From assembly GCA_036399015.1 (NCBI GenBank), contig DASWNW010000118.1, positions 5,460 through 69,459 of the forward strand: 64,000 nucleotides of DNA. Direction: 5' to 3'. The position numbers and the translations under genes are program-made. The DNA is from QHVT01 sp036399015 (GTDB lineage Bacteria; Acidobacteriota; Thermoanaerobaculia; Gp7-AA8). The notes under the pieces were generated by a model. It saw nothing but the letters and a program-made list of their open reading frames with translations, did not search any database and was not told the origin of the DNA. Below, one piece after another: positions 25,167 to 32,647 of the stretch (position 1 is the first letter of the stretch; each line of letters starts with the position of its first letter).

Positions 25167-26213
25167 TCACAGCCGCTGCAACACGGCCTCGCCGGCCGCC
25201 TTCGTGCCGAGGCTCCCGCCCAGATCCTTCGTCGTCTCGCCGGCCTGGATGGCCTCACTCACCGCGCCCTCGATGCGCGCGGCCACGTCGTGGAAGCCGA
25301 GGTAGTCGAGCATCATGGCGCCGGTGAGGATCGCGCCGATCGGATTCGCCACGTCCTGACCCGCGTACTTCGGCGCGCTGCCGTGGATCGGCTCGAAGAG
25401 CGACACCCGTCCCGGATGGATGTTCCCCGAAGCAGCGACGCCGAGACCGCCCTGCAGGGCGGCGCCGAGATCGGTGACGATGTCGCCGAACATGTTGTTC
25501 GTGACGATCACGTCGAACATCTCCGGCGCGCGCACCATCTGCATCGTCAGCGCGTCGACGAACATGTGGAAGTGCTCGAGCTCGGGGTACTCCTGCGCCA
25601 CCTCCTCGAAGGTGCGCAGCCAGAGGTCGCCGCCGAAGCGCATGACGTTGTTCTTGTCCGACATGCAGACCGACTTGCGGCCGTTCTTCTTCGCGAACTC
25701 GAAGGCGTAGCGGATGATCCGCTCCACGCCGCGGCGGGTGGAGACGTCCTCCTGCACCGCGATCTCGTCCTGCGTCCCCTTCTTGAAGTTGCCGCCCATG
25801 CCGACGTAGGCGCCTTCCGTGTTCTCGCGGAAGATGACCATGTCGATCTCTTTGGTCCCCTTCTCCTTGAGCGGCGAGAGGCGCTCGTCGAGGAGCTTGA
25901 CGGGGCGGTAGTTGACGTAGAGGTCGAGCTGGAAGCGCATGCCGAGGAGGATGTCGGCGGCGTGCTTCATGTCGGGCACGCGGGGATCGCCGAACGCGCC
26001 GAGGTAGACGGCGTCGTAGTGGACGCGGATGTCGTCCATCGCGCCGGGAGGCATGGAGATCCCGGTGCGGAGGTACTCGTCGGCGTTCCAGCCGAAGTGG
26101 GTGAACTGGAGGTCGAGGCGGTGCGCGGAGTTGACCTTTTCGAGGATGCGCATCCCGGCGTCGATGACCTCGGGGCCGATCCCGTCGCCAGGCACGACTG
26201 CGATTTTCTTCAT
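25167..26213 (-). CDS. leuB: Isocitrate/isopropylmalate dehydrogenase family (3-isopropylmalate dehydrogenase-like)
   Basis: 348 residues, the LeuB length. It starts MKKIAVVPGDGIGPEVI; FRENTEGAYVGMGG carries the substrate-binding Glu-Asn segment; NNMFGDIVTDLGAALQGGLGV carries the metal Asp residues; EPIHGSAPKYAGQDVANP is the NAD-binding loop. Oxidative decarboxylation of a 2-hydroxyacid such as 3-isopropylmalate (leucine synthesis) is expected. Tartrate or homoisocitrate dehydrogenases share these motifs, so the substrate is not settled. The 21-bp palindrome array starts 22 bases upstream of its start codon, where a promoter would be. Confidence 0.88.
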   Translation of the reverse strand: MKKIAVVPGDGIGPEVIDAGMRILEKVNSAHRLDLQFTHFGWNADEYLRTGISMPPGAMDDIRVHYDAVYLGAFGDPRVPDMKHAADILLGMRFQLDLYVNYRPVKLLDERLSPLKEKGTKEIDMVIFRENTEGAYVGMGGNFKKGTQDEIAVQEDVSTRRGVERIIRYAFEFAKKNGRKSVCMSDKNNVMRFGGDLWLRTFEEVAQEYPELEHFHMFVDALTMQMVRAPEMFDVIVTNNMFGDIVTDLGAALQGGLGVAASGNIHPGRVSLFEPIHGSAPKYAGQDVANPIGAILTGAMMLDYLGFHDVAARIEGAVSEAIQAGETTKDLGGSLGTKAAGEAVLQRL

Positions 26214-26235
26214 CAGGCGGCGGATTATAGCGACG

Positions 26236-26547
26236 GAGCTTCGCGAAGCAGGCGCGGTGCTTCGGGAAGCAGACGATGTGCTTGCGGAAGCAGACCCTGT
26301 GCTTCGCGGAGCAGCTCCCCTGCTTCGCGGAGTACGAAAGGAGCTTCACGAAGCACGCGCGGAGCTTCGCGAAGTACACGGCCAACTCCATGGATCACAC
26401 AATGTGCTTCCGGAAGCAGGGAAGGAGCTTCGCGAAGCAGATGGGGAGCTTCGGGAAGCACATGTTCTGCTTCGTGAAGCACAGGGTCAGCTTCGCGAAG
26501 TACGTGGTCAGCTTCCGGAAGCAGAAACTCCACTCCATGGAGTTGCC
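26236..26547. repeat. Phased array of fifteen 21-bp units (16-bp palindrome + 5-bp variable spacer)
   Basis: The core gCTTCgcGAAGc recurs with its first G at 26238, 26259, 26280, 26301, 26322, 26343, 26364, then every 21 bases to 26511, with no insertion or deletion. Units 8 and 15 (26385 and 26532) have a different palindrome, ACTCCATGGA, seven units apart. Spacers of five bases vary freely. The array fills the gap between leuB and the ydjC homologue and forms the last codons of the latter. Because 21 is divisible by 3, several frames on both strands are open and read as pseudo-heptads; I do not call a gene from these. Confidence 0.95.
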
Positions 26548-27308
26548 TCGGAGGGGCGGGTCAGCTCGATCCCTCTTCGCGCCAGCTCCTCGCGCAGCCG
26601 CGGGGCGCAGAGGGCGGCGGTTTCCTGCTCCCAGTCGTAGGCCCAGTCGTAGCCGCTCACGCCCACGCCGGGGTGCGTGACCAGCTCGGTGACACCCTCG
26701 ACGTGTTCCAGCAGCGGCACCACGTCGTCGAGGTGGCCCGCGGAGGCGACGCCGACGGTGCGGTCGTTGGTGAAGGGGCCGCAGGCGCGGCGGCCGAGGG
26801 CGCTGAGGAACCGCATCGGCAGGAGGCGGGCGGAGCCGCCGTAATCGTCCACGATACGCACGTAAGGGATCGAGTACTCCCGCGCCAGCCGCGCCACCAC
26901 CGCGAAGATCCGCGGGAGGAGATGGAGGTGCTGGTGGCCGTTCAGGTGCGTCACGTGGAGCCCCGTGGCGAGCACCCGCTCCACCTGCGCGCGCAGCTCC
27001 CGCTCGATCGCGACGATGGTAATCGCGCGGGCGAGATAGAGCGGCACGAACGAGGTGTACTTTTTCGGGAAGCGGATCGCGGTCAGCGGCCGCTCCTCCA
27101 CCAGCGTCAGGTGGACGCCCACCTCCAGCGACGGCACCTCCCGCAGCCGCGCCACCGCGTCGTCGAAGGCCGCGCCATTCGCAACGACGCTGCAGGCGGT
27201 GACGATCCCCTCCCGGTGCGCGCGGATCGCCCCCGCCGTCATGCCGGGGTGCAGGCCCACGTCGTCGGCGGTGACGATGAGGCGGCGTTCAGCGGGGAGA
27301 TTTTGCAC
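26508..27308 (-). CDS. ChbG/YdjC-family carbohydrate deacetylase (HpnK-like)
   Basis: 266 residues. ADDVGLHPGMTAGAIRAHREG holds the metal/catalytic Asp pair; EVGVHLTLVEERPL the first His; THLNGHQHLHLLP two more metal His; LVTHPG a further one. The family removes N-acetyl groups from chitooligosaccharides or lipid-linked sugars; the GT2 and methyltransferase genes upstream on the same strand favour a polyprenyl/lipid-linked sugar pathway (as with HpnK). The final 11 or so residues (TPWSGVSASGS) are encoded by the end of the 21-bp palindrome array, so the original C-terminus has been replaced. Its start overlaps the GT2 gene by 20 bases. Confidence 0.88.
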   Translation of the reverse strand: MQNLPAERRLIVTADDVGLHPGMTAGAIRAHREGIVTACSVVANGAAFDDAVARLREVPSLEVGVHLTLVEERPLTAIRFPKKYTSFVPLYLARAITIVAIERELRAQVERVLATGLHVTHLNGHQHLHLLPRIFAVVARLAREYSIPYVRIVDDYGGSARLLPMRFLSALGRRACGPFTNDRTVGVASAGHLDDVVPLLEHVEGVTELVTHPGVGVSGYDWAYDWEQETAALCAPRLREELARRGIELTRPSEATPWSGVSASGS

Positions 27309-28131
27309 GGAGTTCCTCGGAGTTCCTCGGGTTCCTCGGAGTTCCTCGGGGTTCCTCGGCGGTTGGGGTGGTCAGCTCCCCCGAGGAACCCCGAGGAACC
27401 GAGGAACCCCGAGGAACCGAGGAACCCCGCCGCATCTCCGGATAGAGCGTCACCAGCTCCCGCAGGATCTTCAGCACGACGCCGAACGACGCCAGGTGCG
27501 ACTCGCCGCGCGTGCGGGGGAAGTAGTCGATGCCGATCTGCTGGATGATGAAGCCGCGGTTCTTCGCCTTCACCACCAGCTCCGCGTCGATGAGCGAGCC
27601 CTCCGACTTCAGCTCCACCGCCTCGAGGACGTGGCGCTTCATCAGCTTGAAGGAGAAGTTGATGTCGCGGTGGGGCCAGCCGAAGAGGAGGCCGATGAGC
27701 CAGTTGTAGACCAGCGTGTAGACGCCCCGCTTGAAGCCCTCCAGCGTCCGGTCGTGGCGGTAGGCGGCGACCATGTCGGCGTCGGTCAGCTCCATGGCGC
27801 GGATCGCGCGGCCGAGGACGTCGGGGTCGAAGGGGATGTCGGCGTCCATGTAGAAGACGAGGTCTTTGGTGCAGGCGGCGAAGCCGGTGCGCAGCGTCGC
27901 GCCGAGCTTCCGGTTCACCGGATGCGTCACCACCCGGATGCGCGGCTCCCGCGCGGCGAGCGCGGCGGCGAGGCGGGGCGAGTCGTCGGTGGAGGCGTCG
28001 TCGACGATCACCAGCTCCCACTCCCCGGCGTACTTGTCGAGGGAGTCGACCGACGCCGCGACGGCGGGCCCGATGTTCAGCTCCTCGTTGAACATCGGGA
28101 TCACCAGCGACACTGACGGCTTGGAGGTCAT
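27289..28131 (-). CDS. Family 2 glycosyltransferase (dolichol-phosphate-mannose synthase-like) with repeat-derived tail
   Basis: 280 residues. The GT-A core is clear: SLVIPMFNEELNIGP at the start, VIVDDASTDDSP near residue 38, and FYMDADIPFDPD with the DxD motif near residue 95, followed by GVYTLVYNWLIGLLFG and FSFKLMKRHVLEAV. Such enzymes transfer a sugar from a nucleotide donor to a polyprenyl phosphate at the membrane. The last 45 or so residues (from RRGSSVPRGSS to the stop) are encoded wholly by repeat A4, so the enzyme's real C-terminus was overwritten. ATGA coupling joins its start to the upstream methyltransferase stop; its stop overlaps the deacetylase start. Confidence 0.9.
   Translation of the reverse strand: MTSKPSVSLVIPMFNEELNIGPAVAASVDSLDKYAGEWELVIVDDASTDDSPRLAAALAAREPRIRVVTHPVNRKLGATLRTGFAACTKDLVFYMDADIPFDPDVLGRAIRAMELTDADMVAAYRHDRTLEGFKRGVYTLVYNWLIGLLFGWPHRDINFSFKLMKRHVLEAVELKSEGSLIDAELVVKAKNRGFIIQQIGIDYFPRTRGESHLASFGVVLKILRELVTLYPEMRRGSSVPRGSSVPRGSSGELTTPTAEEPRGTPRNPRNSEELRAKSPR
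27310..27427. repeat. Arm-loop-arm inverted repeat, TTCCTCGG family, copy A4
   Basis: TTCCTCGG words, a unique centre (around 27355-27382), then GAGGAACCCC words. It lies inside the 3' end of the GT2 gene and begins just before the deacetylase start codon. Confidence 0.9.
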
Positions 28132-28880
28132 GAGGTTCCTCGGGTTCCTCGGGTTCCTCGGTTCCTCGGAGTTGCGCCCGGTTGGTCGGCAGGGATGTCC
28201 CCGAGGAACTCCGAGGAACCCGAGGAACTCCGAGGAACCGGCGGCCGGCGCGCCGTGAAGATCATGTGCGGGTGGGGATAGAACCGGTCGATGGCCCGCG
28301 CCTGAAAGTCGGTGAAGCCGATCTCGGAGAGCATCGCCCGCAGCTCCGCCGGCGTCTGGTAGAAGAAGCCGCTGCCGATGCTGACGTTGAGGAACGTGTC
28401 GGAGAGCCACTCCTGGAAGCGCGCCCACTTCATCTTGAACGAGGTGGCGTCCATGTCCTTGAGCACGAACGTGCCGCCGGGCGCGAGGCGGGCGAAGGCG
28501 CGCTCGAAGACGGCGCGGCGCACCTCCAGCGGCATGCGATACGTGGCGTCGTAGATCACCACCGCGTCGAAGGTGCCGCGGATGCAGTCGTCGTAGCCGG
28601 CCACCTTGCGGATCTTCGGCGAGGGCGGCGGGAGGAGGCTCTTCCGCTCGTCGGGATCGACCGCCACCACCTCCCTGGCCCGCTCCTCGGCGATGAGGCG
28701 CGCGTAGAGCGCGTGGCCGGAGCCGATCTCGAGCACGCGCGCCCCGGCCGGCACGTCGTCGATGGTGCGGGGGAAGGGGCAGGTGGCGAAGCGGATCAGC
28801 ATGTGCAGGCGGTGGCCCGCCGGATAGTGGCCGAACGCGCGATGGAGGATCCGCAACGCGCGGACGTATCCTATTGACAT
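28128..28880 (-). CDS. Class I SAM-dependent methyltransferase with repeat-derived tail
   Basis: 250 residues from the ATG at 28880; the open frame extends far upstream but only as antisense to the GT39-like gene. The Rossmann motif I is RVLEIGSGHALYARLIAEE, motif II VVAVDPDE, and the motif IV region TFDAVVIYDATYRM. Acts on an unknown acceptor, likely a membrane-associated lipid or sugar given the downstream GT2 and deacetylase genes. Residues from about 213 to the stop (PPVPRSSSGSSEFLG...RGTRGTS) are encoded by repeat A5. The stop TGA overlaps the GT2 ATG. Divergent from the GT39-like gene with a 20-base gap. Confidence 0.87.
   Translation of the reverse strand: MSIGYVRALRILHRAFGHYPAGHRLHMLIRFATCPFPRTIDDVPAGARVLEIGSGHALYARLIAEERAREVVAVDPDERKSLLPPPSPKIRKVAGYDDCIRGTFDAVVIYDATYRMPLEVRRAVFERAFARLAPGGTFVLKDMDATSFKMKWARFQEWLSDTFLNVSIGSGFFYQTPAELRAMLSEIGFTDFQARAIDRFYPHPHMIFTARRPPVPRSSSGSSEFLGDIPADQPGATPRNRGTRGTRGTS
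28134..28239. repeat. Arm-loop-arm inverted repeat, TTCCTCGG family, copy A5
   Basis: TTCCTCGG words, a unique 27-base centre and CCGAGGAAC words. It encodes the C-terminal tail of the methyltransferase and ends at the base before the GT2 start region. Confidence 0.9.
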
Positions 28881-28900
28881 CAAGGCGATTATAGAGCGGC

Positions 28901-30715
28901 TTGAGGCGTCACTCCATTCTCGCCGCGGCCGCGCTGCTGCTCGTCGCCGCGCTGCACTTTGCGTCGGTCCCCCGCACGATCTGGGAGTTCGACGAGAGCT
29001 GGTTCGCCGCCGCCGTCGAGCGCTACGAGCCGCTCCTCCACCACCCTCCCCCACCCGGCTACCCGCTCTACATCGGCTTCGCGAAGCTGCTGCCGGGAAC
29101 GCCGTTCTCCGCGCTGCTCGTGACGAGCATGCTGGCCGTGGTGGCGGGACTGGGCTGCTTCTTCGTCGCCTTCCGCGAGCTGGCCGGCGCGAAGACAGCG
29201 GTGATCGCGACGATGCTGTTGTACGCCTCGCCGGCACTGCTGGTATCGGGGACGCTGCCGCAGTCGGACGCGGGGGCGATGGCGCTCTTCGGACTGGCGA
29301 TCTGGGCGTGCGCGAGGATGTTGCCTGTTGCCGGTGGCCGGTTGCCACCGCAAGGCGCGGCCGAGGGAACGGGCAACTGGCAACTGGCAACTGCAGCTCT
29401 CGCGTGCGCGGCCACGATCGGCTGGCGCCTCCAGATGTCGATCGCCGTCGTGCCGATGTTCCTCGCCGCGGTGCTCCTGCTGAAGACGTGGCGGGAGCGG
29501 TTCGCTGCCGTGGCGGCGTTCGGCGTCGCCTGCCTCGCCTGGTTCGTGCCGCTGGTGGTGGAGGCGGGCGGGCCGGAGTCGTACTGGAAGTGGCTGTCGG
29601 GGCAGGCGGCCTATTACGCGCAGCATGACGCCGACCTGTCGCGCAGCGGGCACTCGGCGTCGCACATCGCGCTGCGGTTCGTGGCGCACCCGTGGGGGCC
29701 GAAGTGGCTGGCGTTGCCGGTGCTGCTGCTGGCGGTGCTGGGGGCGTTCTTCGTCCTGGTGGAGCGGCGGCCGCTTCGGCCGCCGACCGATCGCGACAAA
29801 CCCGGCGGCCGAAGCGGCCGCCGCTCCACAGGACCGCTCGCCGTCGGATGTCTCGTGTACCTCGCCTTCGCGCTCGCCACCATGGACCCTGCGGACGCGG
29901 TCCGCTACGCCATCCCCTCCCTCCCGCTGATCGCGCTGCTCGCGGGAACGGCGCTCGCACGCGTGCCGGTGGCGGTACTGCTCTACGTCGCCGGCGCCTA
30001 CTGGTACGCGATGCCGGTGCTGCAGACGCGTGCGCGCACGCCCGCCCCGCCCACCGCCGCCGCCCGCTGGATTCAGGCGAACGTTCCCCGCGACACGCTC
30101 GTGCTCTTCGACATGCCGCTGGCGCCGCACGCGAGCTGGCTGCTGCGCGACTACCGCAGCATGCGCATCGACGCCGGCCTCGCGCGGCACGGCGGCGACC
30201 CGGCGGTGGCGATGGTCATCTACGCCGACGGCGAGCGGGGGGAGGCGAAGGGCGTCACCTTCCGCTGGCCCGACACCGACGCCTACCGCAAGCTCACCCG
30301 GCAGCACTACGGCGCCGTGAGCGTGATCCCGCTGCCGGTCGAGCAGCGCTTCCGCGTCGTCGAGGGCGTCTACGCGCCGGAGCGGCGCCGCGACGGACGC
30401 TCCTGGCGCTGGATCGGCGCGCGCGGCGTCATCGAGCTGCCGGATCGCGGCGCGACGCACGTGCGCGTCCGCCTGCGTACGCCGCCGGAGTACCCGCTCG
30501 ACCGGAATCGGGTGCGCGTGAACGGCGTCGACGTCGAGATCGGCCACGGCAAGAGCGTGGAGGTGGTCGTGCCCTTCGCGCGGCGCCTGACTTTCCTCCC
30601 GGAGCGCACGTTCGTCCCGGCGCGCATCCCCGGCGCGAACAACCGCGACGCCCGCACGCTCTCGGTGATGCTCACGTCCGTCGAGCAACTCGGCGGGCGG
30701 CCAGCCGGAGAATGA
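28901..30715 (+). CDS. GT39/ArnT-like multipass membrane glycosyltransferase with two in-frame repeat insertions
   Basis: 604 residues from a TTG at 28901. The first periplasmic loop has WEFDESWFAAAVERYEPL followed by HHPPPPGYPLYIGF, the acidic motif of polyprenyl-sugar-dependent GT-C transferases. About ten membrane helices occupy residues 5-375, then a soluble C-terminal domain. Residues about 141-166 are encoded by a C-family inverted repeat (29321-29397) and residues 287-309 by a perfect 27-bp-arm inverted repeat (29759-29829); both fall in loops and keep the frame. It would transfer a sugar from a polyprenyl carrier to an envelope acceptor; the divergent GT2, deacetylase and methyltransferase may make the donor. 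Confidence 0.8.
   Translation: MRRHSILAAAALLLVAALHFASVPRTIWEFDESWFAAAVERYEPLLHHPPPPGYPLYIGFAKLLPGTPFSALLVTSMLAVVAGLGCFFVAFRELAGAKTAVIATMLLYASPALLVSGTLPQSDAGAMALFGLAIWACARMLPVAGGRLPPQGAAEGTGNWQLATAALACAATIGWRLQMSIAVVPMFLAAVLLLKTWRERFAAVAAFGVACLAWFVPLVVEAGGPESYWKWLSGQAAYYAQHDADLSRSGHSASHIALRFVAHPWGPKWLALPVLLLAVLGAFFVLVERRPLRPPTDRDKPGGRSGRRSTGPLAVGCLVYLAFALATMDPADAVRYAIPSLPLIALLAGTALARVPVAVLLYVAGAYWYAMPVLQTRARTPAPPTAAARWIQANVPRDTLVLFDMPLAPHASWLLRDYRSMRIDAGLARHGGDPAVAMVIYADGERGEAKGVTFRWPDTDAYRKLTRQHYGAVSVIPLPVEQRFRVVEGVYAPERRRDGRSWRWIGARGVIELPDRGATHVRVRLRTPPEYPLDRNRVRVNGVDVEIGHGKSVEVVVPFARRLTFLPERTFVPARIPGANNRDARTLSVMLTSVEQLGGRPAGE
29321..29397. repeat. C-family arm-loop-arm repeat inside the GT39-like gene
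   Basis: TTGCCTGTTGCCGGTGGCC on the left and GGCAACTGGCAACTGGCAAC on the right surround a GC-rich centre. The same arms recur at 41061 and 41249 in an intergenic region. In frame within a loop of the membrane protein. Confidence 0.8.
29759..29829. repeat. G-family inverted repeat (27-bp perfect arms) inside the GT39-like gene
   Basis: GTGGAGCGGCGGCC... at 29759-29785 is the exact inverse complement of 29803-29829, with a 17-base loop. Each arm is itself palindromic. Related to 33996-34063. Confidence 0.93.
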
Positions 30716-31319
30716 TCGCCGCGGCGGCGACGAGCGCGCAGGCGCCGGCGATCTTCGCCTGCGTCGCCACCCCCATCGACGCCCCCGCCATCGTGTCGAC
30801 GAAGTAGGCGAAGAGCACCGCGCTCGGCACCGAGCCGGCCACCGTCGCCACGACGTAGTCGCGCGGCCGGACGCGCGTCGCGCCGGCGATGTAGTTGAGG
30901 GCGACGAACGGCACGAGCGGCACGACGCGCAGCAGGAAGAGGTTGAAACCGGAGTCGAGTGCCGGCAGTTCGCGGCGCGGGAGCCGCCGCTCGATCCAGC
31001 CCGACAGCCCCCGCCGCGCCAGGAAGAAGGGAATCAGCGAGGCCACGCCCACCGTCGCCAGCTCGATCGCCGCTCCCAGCTTCCAGCCCCACATGAGCGC
31101 GCCGGCAGCCGAGAGCAGTCCCACCGGAAGCAGGAAGACGGTGAAGAGCGTGTAGACGGCCACGAAGAGCGGCAGCGCCCACCACTCCCCCGCCGTCCCG
31201 CGGATCGACGTGACGAGCTCGCGCGCGAACGGCAGGTCGCCGAGGCGCGTGGCCAGGACCGCCACGGCCACGACCGGGACCACGATCGCCGCCAGCGGGA
31301 TGAAATCGCGAATTCGCAT
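30672..31319 (-). CDS. VTT/DedA-type (TVP38/TMEM64) membrane protein
   Basis: 215 residues, mostly hydrophobic with five to six helices. The VTT-domain pattern is seen as FLLPVGLLSAAGALMWGW, a re-entrant helix with Gly, then FNLFLLRVVPLVPFVALNYIAGATR, the conserved F..R..P..PF..NY.AG segment near residue 135. Family members act in lipid scrambling or membrane homeostasis. Its 3' end overlaps the convergent GT39-like gene by 44 bases. A longer N-terminus is not possible before the acyl-CoA dehydrogenase upstream region. Confidence 0.88.
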   Translation of the reverse strand: MRIRDFIPLAAIVVPVVAVAVLATRLGDLPFARELVTSIRGTAGEWWALPLFVAVYTLFTVFLLPVGLLSAAGALMWGWKLGAAIELATVGVASLIPFFLARRGLSGWIERRLPRRELPALDSGFNLFLLRVVPLVPFVALNYIAGATRVRPRDYVVATVAGSVPSAVLFAYFVDTMAGASMGVATQAKIAGACALVAAAAIILRLAARRVARRT

Positions 31320-31360
31320 GGGATAAGCTAGAGGGCAGCTAAGCTCAAAAGGAGTCTCAC

Positions 31361-32599
31361 GTGGCCAGTTTCCCCGGCGTCGACTATTTGGATATCGATT
31401 CGCTCTTCAGCGAAGAAGAGCTGATGGTAAGGCAGACCGTCCGCGACTTTGTGGATGACGAAGTCCTTCCCATCATCGAAGAGGCGAATCGCGAAGAGAA
31501 GTTCCCGCACCACCTGATCGGGAAGATGGCCGAGATGGGCCTCTTCGGAGCGACCATCAAGGACTACGACCTCCCCGGCCTGAACAACGTCGCCTACGGC
31601 CTGATCATGCAGGAGCTCGAGCGCGGCGACTCCGGCCTCCGCTCCTTCGCCTCGGTGCAGTCGGGCCTGGTGATGTACCCGATCAACACCTACGGGTCGC
31701 AGGAGCAGCGCGACTACTGGATCCCGAAGCTGGCGGCCGGCGAGAAGATCGGCTGCTTCGGCCTGACCGAGCCCGACTTCGGCTCGAACCCCGGCGGGAT
31801 GCGCACGAACGCGCGCAAGGACGGCAACTCCTGGGTGCTGAACGGCGCGAAGGCCTGGATCACGAACGGCTCGATCGCCGACGTGGCCGTGGTCTGGGCC
31901 AAGGCCGAGGGGACGATTCGCGGGTTCCTGGTGGAGAAGGACACGCCCGGCTTCTCGACCGCGTATCACATGGGCAAGTTCTCGCTGCGCGCGTCGGTGA
32001 CCTCGCAGCTCTTCTTCGAGGACTGCCGCATCCCGCTGGAGAACGTGCTGCCGGAGACGAACGGCCTCAAGTACCCGCTCGGCTGCCTGACGCAGGCGCG
32101 CTATGGCATCGGCTGGGGCGTGCTCGGCGCGGCGATGGCGGTCTACAACACGGCGCTCGAGTACACGAAGTCGCGCATCCAGTTCGGCGGCCAGCCGATC
32201 GCGTCGCACCAGCTCGTGCAGAACAAGCTGGCCTGGATGATCACCGAGATAACCAAGGGGCAGCTCCTGGCGGTGCAGGCCGGCCGGATGAAGGACGCCG
32301 GCAAGCTCAAGCCGCATCACGTGTCGATGCTGAAGATGAACAACACCAACATCGCCCGCGAGTGCGCGCGCATCGCCCGCGACCTCCTCGGCGCGAACGG
32401 CGTCTCCGACGAGTACCCGGTCATCCGCCACATGATGAACCTCGAGTCGGTGTACACGTACGAGGGGACGCACGACATCCACAACCTCGTCATCGGCCAC
32501 ACCGTCACCGGCATCCCGGCCTACAACCCGCCGATGTCGAACAAGCAGGAGCAGGAGCTCACGGCGGCCGCGGAAGCGGCGGCGCTGGCGAAGAAGTGA
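31361..32599 (+). CDS. gcdH: Acyl-CoA dehydrogenase, glutaryl-CoA dehydrogenase type
   Basis: 412 residues; GTG start at 31361 with AAGGAG upstream. N-terminal domain ...LSEEELMVRQTVRDFVDDEVLP; FGLTEPDFGSNPGGMRTNA is the flavin/substrate loop; ARYGIGWGVLGAAMA and QFGGQPIASHQLVQNKLA follow; the catalytic Glu368 is in TYEGTHDIHNLVIGHTVTG, a form characteristic of glutaryl-CoA dehydrogenase. It oxidises and decarboxylates glutaryl-CoA to crotonyl-CoA (lysine/tryptophan degradation), which would feed the crotonase and 3-hydroxyacyl-CoA dehydrogenase encoded at 4.5-6.2 kb. FAD-dependent, with an electron-transfer flavoprotein as acceptor. Clean gene with a hairpin at its end. Confidence 0.93.
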   Translation: MASFPGVDYLDIDSLFSEEELMVRQTVRDFVDDEVLPIIEEANREEKFPHHLIGKMAEMGLFGATIKDYDLPGLNNVAYGLIMQELERGDSGLRSFASVQSGLVMYPINTYGSQEQRDYWIPKLAAGEKIGCFGLTEPDFGSNPGGMRTNARKDGNSWVLNGAKAWITNGSIADVAVVWAKAEGTIRGFLVEKDTPGFSTAYHMGKFSLRASVTSQLFFEDCRIPLENVLPETNGLKYPLGCLTQARYGIGWGVLGAAMAVYNTALEYTKSRIQFGGQPIASHQLVQNKLAWMITEITKGQLLAVQAGRMKDAGKLKPHHVSMLKMNNTNIARECARIARDLLGANGVSDEYPVIRHMMNLESVYTYEGTHDIHNLVIGHTVTGIPAYNPPMSNKQEQELTAAAEAAALAKK

Positions 32600-32619
32600 C
32601 GGCGCGGACGCGCCGTCAC
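32596..32619 (+). terminator. Perfect 11-bp hairpin at the gcdH stop codon
   Basis: GTGACGGCGCG-GA-CGCGCCGTCAC starts at the stop codon of the acyl-CoA dehydrogenase. There is no T tract, so it is a hairpin terminator candidate of uncertain efficiency. Confidence 0.45.
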
Positions 32620-32647
32620 TTCACCATGTGCTGACAGCGGCCAGGCG

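Noticed and set aside
26236..26547. CRISPR array
   Set aside because: Units are 21 bp with 5-bp spacers and symmetrical cores; no cas gene is near. CRISPR spacers are about 30 bp.
26225..26680. Open frames on both strands reading as heptad repeats (LREADPVL, FAKQ types) from the palindrome array
   Set aside because: A 21-bp period is divisible by three and the palindrome avoids stops, so several frames stay open automatically; none has a start with a binding site. Not excluded absolutely.
28128..29960. 610-codon frame as a long methyltransferase
   Set aside because: Residues before MSIGYVRAL are antisense to the GT39-like gene and low-complexity.
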